Below, piece after piece: positions 6,521 through 8,756 of a stretch of DNA of 8,756 nucleotides. How positions within the stretch are numbered: position 1 is the first letter of the stretch; each line of letters starts with the position of its first letter. The position numbers and the translations under genes were made by a program. The notes under the pieces were generated by a model. The model made no database searches and was not told where the DNA came from. It was given only the letters and a program-made list of their open reading frames with translations. Origin of the DNA: an uncultured Lachnospiraceae bacterium (GTDB taxonomy: Bacteria > Bacillota > Clostridia > Lachnospirales > Lachnospiraceae); contig CAJTUA010000008.1 of the NCBI GenBank assembly GCA_910579615.1, positions 166,006 through 174,761 of the forward strand, given 5' to 3'.

Positions 6521-7195
6521 ATGTTGGCGATTTTGTTGATTGAGATGGAATGGCACAAGCGGGAGCGGAACCCGGCGGGGGCGCTTCTGCGTCAGAAATA
6601 TTATTGTCCGATGCCGGTTGCGGAGGGCGTAGAGCTTTCGGGTGATGGGGCTTTCGTTGTGAAATGCAGCTATTATCAACAGGGGGATATCGTGTTGTCC
6701 AACCAAGATGCCCTGGACAGACTGCAAAAGGAGCTTCATCCTGCGCCGGGGGAGCGCGCGTTTACCGGGGAGGACGAGCGTTCGCAGAGACGGGCAATGC
6801 AGCAGAAAAAGAGCATCGCAAAAAGCCGGGGCGCTTTTTATGACATCGGAAAGCTTGACATTCCGTGCGTGGCGTTTTGTCAGGAGCCAGGGGATGCCTG
6901 GCGTGTCCGCTGGTACGATGACGGGCGGGGGCAGCCGCGCCGCCGGGGCGGCAACGAGGAGTGCTATCGGCCGGGCGCGAAACTTGCTGGTCGGGTGAAT
7001 ACCCGGAATGAGACGGCTTTTATCCTGCCACCGGGAAAGGCGGGGGTTTTAAAGTATAATTACCGCTTTGCATCGTATGAGGACCAGTGGTATAAATGTT
7101 ATTACACGTATGTTGTTAATGCGGAAACACTGACGCGGGATGTGTTCCTGCGGGCGTATGATTATGAATATGCGCAGATGGCGGATTTGTTTTAG
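6521..7195 (+). CDS. Unrecognised soluble protein paired with the metallophosphoesterase
   Basis: I do not recognise this 224-residue protein. It has no signal peptide or clear membrane helix. Residues about 80-100 form a charged, probably helical stretch (GEDERSQRRAMQQKKSIAKS). The C-terminal half is rich in tyrosine, tryptophan and arginine (KYNYRFASYEDQWYKCYYTY), which suggests a compact beta-rich domain. The phrase RWYDDGRGQPRRRGG lies in the middle and is strongly basic. The ATG at 6521 follows the stop of the metallophosphoesterase by 1 bp, so translation is probably coupled, consistent with only a weak ribosome binding site (GGGATG). A second ATG at 6545 (MEWHKRER) is a possible alternative start. 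The two proteins may act together, but no partner function is evident. The gene ends 64 bp before the shared terminator hairpin. Confidence 0.75.
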   Translation: MLAILLIEMEWHKRERNPAGALLRQKYYCPMPVAEGVELSGDGAFVVKCSYYQQGDIVLSNQDALDRLQKELHPAPGERAFTGEDERSQRRAMQQKKSIAKSRGAFYDIGKLDIPCVAFCQEPGDAWRVRWYDDGRGQPRRRGGNEECYRPGAKLAGRVNTRNETAFILPPGKAGVLKYNYRFASYEDQWYKCYYTYVVNAETLTRDVFLRAYDYEYAQMADLF

Positions 7196-7259
7196 GGGGC
7201 AGCAATCCTATTTTGCATATCTCCCATAAGAAAGAAATGCCATCATTTATAACAGCAAG

Positions 7260-7295
7260 ACAGGCGGAGCATCACCCCTCCGCCTGTTTTCTTTT
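7260..7295 (+). terminator. Terminator hairpin shared by the converging genes
   Basis: Arms 7260-7269 (ACAGGCGGAG) and 7278-7287 (CTCCGCCTGT) pair perfectly over 10 bp with an 8-base loop, and TTTTCTTTT follows at 7287-7295. This is a classic intrinsic terminator for the plus-strand genes. The right arm overlaps the last codons of the minus-strand membrane protein gene. In the minus direction the hairpin is followed by a poorer T-run, so termination there is likely but weaker. Confidence 0.85.
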
Positions 7296-8087
7296 CAGCC
7301 ACGCCTCATCGTCCTCATAAACCGCCCGCTGTTCCGGAAACGCCTGCGCAATCTGCTCTTCGACATGGAAACATTCATCAAACGTTCCGTAGAGAAGGAA
7401 ATTTGCCGTAAACACGATAAGCCAGAACCCGGTAAGTGGTAGCAGGATGGCAGACCATGGCAGGAACAATACCAGAACCGCCCAGTAGAACACCTGCACC
7501 AGGGCACAGCCGAGCGTTTTCCAGAAAAAGCGCAGGATGAACAGCAGGCAGTTTTTTAACGTCTGTTTCCCGCTCTGTTCAAAGAGCACGAGCTGCGGCC
7601 AGTAGAGCGAGAAGAACATCGTAAACATTACAATCCCCAAAAGATAGAGTGCGACCGTGCCAAAGCCCGGCAGGCTTGGCGCCTGCCAGAACATCATAAG
7701 CATGAACAGGTAAAAACCAAGCAGCAGGCAGAAAAGAATGCCCGGTAAAATGGACTGCCGCCAGTTCTGTTTCCATGCGCGCCTGTAATTGCAAAACCAT
7801 GTTCCGGGCGCGTCGCGCAAACTGCGCAGCACCGCGTCGTACATACAGGCCAGGCCAGGACCTGCAAGGATTCCACCGAGGATGCAGGCGGGGATGAGCA
7901 GGAGCATGCTTGAGGAAAGGATGGCGGCAAGCGTACCGCCAAGAAACGGAAGGAACCCGAAAAGTGTCAGCAGATTCACGAGCAGGAAACGCTTGAAATC
8001 CCGGTCCAAAAGCTCCGTGTAGCGCGGGAGACCACGCAGGCGCCGCCCATCGCCATGCTTTGAAAAATTCCTGGAAAATAAAGACAT
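7272..8087 (-). CDS. Polytopic membrane protein, DUF624/YesL-like
   Basis: From the ATG at 8087 this is a 271-residue integral membrane protein with about six helices, at roughly residues 34-57, 60-80, 113-134, 143-169, 192-209 and 212-233. After the second helix comes a cytoplasmic stretch with CNYRRAWKQNWRQSILPG (99-116), which resembles the aromatic/basic motif found at this place in DUF624 (YesL-type) proteins. Those are often encoded near carbohydrate transporters in Firmicutes but have no proven biochemical role. The assignment is by pattern and is moderate. The start was chosen because AGGGAGG-type sequence lies 8 bases upstream; an in-frame ATG at 8114 would overlap the preceding gene and has no such site. 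A charged tail (EDDEAWLKRKQAEG) ends inside the terminator hairpin. The gene is 13 bp downstream of the lipoprotein gene and presumably shares its transcript. Confidence 0.8.
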   Translation of the reverse strand: MSLFSRNFSKHGDGRRLRGLPRYTELLDRDFKRFLLVNLLTLFGFLPFLGGTLAAILSSSMLLLIPACILGGILAGPGLACMYDAVLRSLRDAPGTWFCNYRRAWKQNWRQSILPGILFCLLLGFYLFMLMMFWQAPSLPGFGTVALYLLGIVMFTMFFSLYWPQLVLFEQSGKQTLKNCLLFILRFFWKTLGCALVQVFYWAVLVLFLPWSAILLPLTGFWLIVFTANFLLYGTFDECFHVEEQIAQAFPEQRAVYEDDEAWLKRKQAEG

Positions 8088-8095
8088 TCTTTTTC

Positions 8096-8100
8096 CCTCC
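8096..8100 (-). promoter_or_regulatory. Ribosome binding site GGAGG for the membrane protein
   Basis: On the minus strand GGAGG directly follows the TAA stop of the lipoprotein gene and lies 8 bases before the ATG at 8087. This fixes the start over the longer frame that begins at 8114. Confidence 0.85.
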
Positions 8101-8673
8101 TTAATCTGCAGCATAAGTGCAGCAATCTAAAAATTCATCCATCGCAGCTTGCGGGTCACCTGCAAAAGTGTCGCGGCAGGTCAGTTCGATGCAGACTGCA
8201 TTGTTATCCAAAACGCCGAATATGGAAATACCGTTTGTGTAAGGGCTGTCCGTATCTGGAAAGCGGTAAGTAAGCCGCATGCAGACCTGCCCGCAAAACT
8301 GGATTTCATCCTCGCGTATGACTTCGTAATTTGTTCTTCCGGCGTCCAGCCAGCTTTGCATATTTTCCGCTGCGGTACCGCTGTCGTTATATTCCCCAAA
8401 GAGCAGGTAAATCTGTGCATCGTACAAATCGATGGTTTCCCCGTCGCTGTTTTCGTAAGGCGTTTTCCCGCCGGTTCCCCACGCCGCGTAGTACAGTCCG
8501 CTCGCGGCAAGCGCATCCACATTGCTTAACAGAACCCGGCTTTCGGAAGTATTGTCCACAGAAAAATGTGAGCCGAGCTTTACGACAGAAGGGTTATTGT
8601 TCTGGCGGGATATAAAGCAGCCAGAAACCAGTAAAATCACAAGAAGAATGATAGGGATATGTTTTGCTTTCAA
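8101..8673 (-). CDS. Lipoprotein of unknown function, TTG start
   Basis: The 190-residue product begins (M)KAKH, followed by a hydrophobic segment and a lipobox VSGC with the lipidated cysteine at 19. It should therefore be exported and anchored to the outer face of the membrane. The mature part contains strands and one helix, ending with FCGQVCMRLTYRF (126-138), a hydrophobic strand pair (GISIFGVLDNNAVCIELTC, 148-166) and a final helix (DEFLDCC). Six further cysteines (127, 131, 161, 166, 184, 185) could form disulfides. The pattern recalls small DcrB/PsbP-fold lipoproteins, but I cannot confirm this. The TTG start at 8673 is chosen because AAGGAGGG lies 8 bases upstream and the signal peptide then has ordinary length; the ATG at 8715 would add 14 residues with no ribosome binding site. 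It is the first gene of a pair with the membrane protein, and the two may work together at the membrane. Confidence 0.85.
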   Translation of the reverse strand: MKAKHIPIILLVILLVSGCFISRQNNNPSVVKLGSHFSVDNTSESRVLLSNVDALAASGLYYAAWGTGGKTPYENSDGETIDLYDAQIYLLFGEYNDSGTAAENMQSWLDAGRTNYEVIREDEIQFCGQVCMRLTYRFPDTDSPYTNGISIFGVLDNNAVCIELTCRDTFAGDPQAAMDEFLDCCTYAAD

Positions 8674-8681
8674 ATTGGAAC

Positions 8682-8686
8682 CCTCC
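8682..8686 (-). promoter_or_regulatory. Ribosome binding site GGAGG deciding a TTG start
   Basis: On the minus strand AAGGAGGGTTCCAATTTG places GGAGG 8 bases before the TTG at 8673. No comparable site precedes the ATG codons further upstream, so this site decides the start. Confidence 0.85.
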
Positions 8687-8706
8687 TTAATCATATATAA
8701 CATAGT

Positions 8707-8756
8707 CATGTGCAAAACTCCATATCTCCAGTATTGATGCAGTTTTACGTGGCATG
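8707..8756. repeat. Imperfect inverted repeat upstream of the lipoprotein gene
   Basis: AAAACT (8714-8719) and AGTTTT (8741-8746) are complementary, and CATG lies outside each arm (8707-8710 and 8753-8756), with unequal spacers between. It sits where the promoter or operator of the lipoprotein gene is expected. It is short, imperfect and reaches the window edge, so it may be chance. Confidence 0.25.

Noticed and set aside
8691..8702. TG-x-TATATA on the minus strand as an extended -10 promoter box for the lipoprotein gene
   Set aside because: Transcription would start on top of the ribosome binding site, and no -35 box is visible at the proper distance; the A/T run may be chance.

Overview
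The window looks like chromosomal DNA from an anaerobic, gut-type Firmicute, most likely Lachnospiraceae or a close relative. The grounds are strong AGGAGG-type ribosome binding sites, roughly balanced base composition, a lipoprotein with a TTG start, and protein styles typical of that family: a signal-less GH115 enzyme, a ParB-like/BMP fusion and a DUF624-like membrane protein. This assignment is inference from style, not from a marker gene. There are no RNA genes, CRISPR arrays, insertion sequences, integrases or other mobile-element signs.

Layout, plus strand. A small two-helix membrane protein (71-526) is followed by a large GH115 family enzyme (631-3609), predicted to be a cytoplasmic alpha-glucuronidase that removes (methyl)glucuronic acid from imported xylan fragments. 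After a 143-bp gap holding a 15-bp hairpin comes a 638-residue protein (3753-5669). Its N-terminal part looks like a ParB/Srx-type domain and its C-terminal part like a BMP/PnrA substrate-binding domain, with no signal peptide, so it is probably a cytosolic ligand sensor rather than a transporter subunit. Two hairpins mark its 3' end. A 211-bp intergenic stretch then carries a 28/29-bp direct repeat with a central CCGCATGCGG palindrome; the two copies are 61 bp apart and appear to duplicate the leader of the next gene. That gene is a calcineurin-type metallophosphoesterase (5881-6519) with an altered first metal motif, followed 1 bp later by an unrecognised 224-residue protein (6521-7195).

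Layout, minus strand. A two-gene unit reads leftward: a lipoprotein with a TTG start (8673-8101) and, 13 bp on, a polytopic DUF624/YesL-like membrane protein (8087-7272). It converges on the plus-strand genes at a hairpin with a T-run (7260-7295) that overlaps the last codons of the membrane protein.

How the genes may work together. The GH115 enzyme and the ParB-like/BMP protein are codirectional and could form a uronate- or xylan-linked unit, but no transporter, xylanase or classical regulator is present in the window to confirm this. The metallophosphoesterase and its partner look like a separate small unit, and the lipoprotein and membrane protein a third. The most unusual objects are the ParB-like/BMP fusion and the duplicated leader upstream of the metallophosphoesterase.
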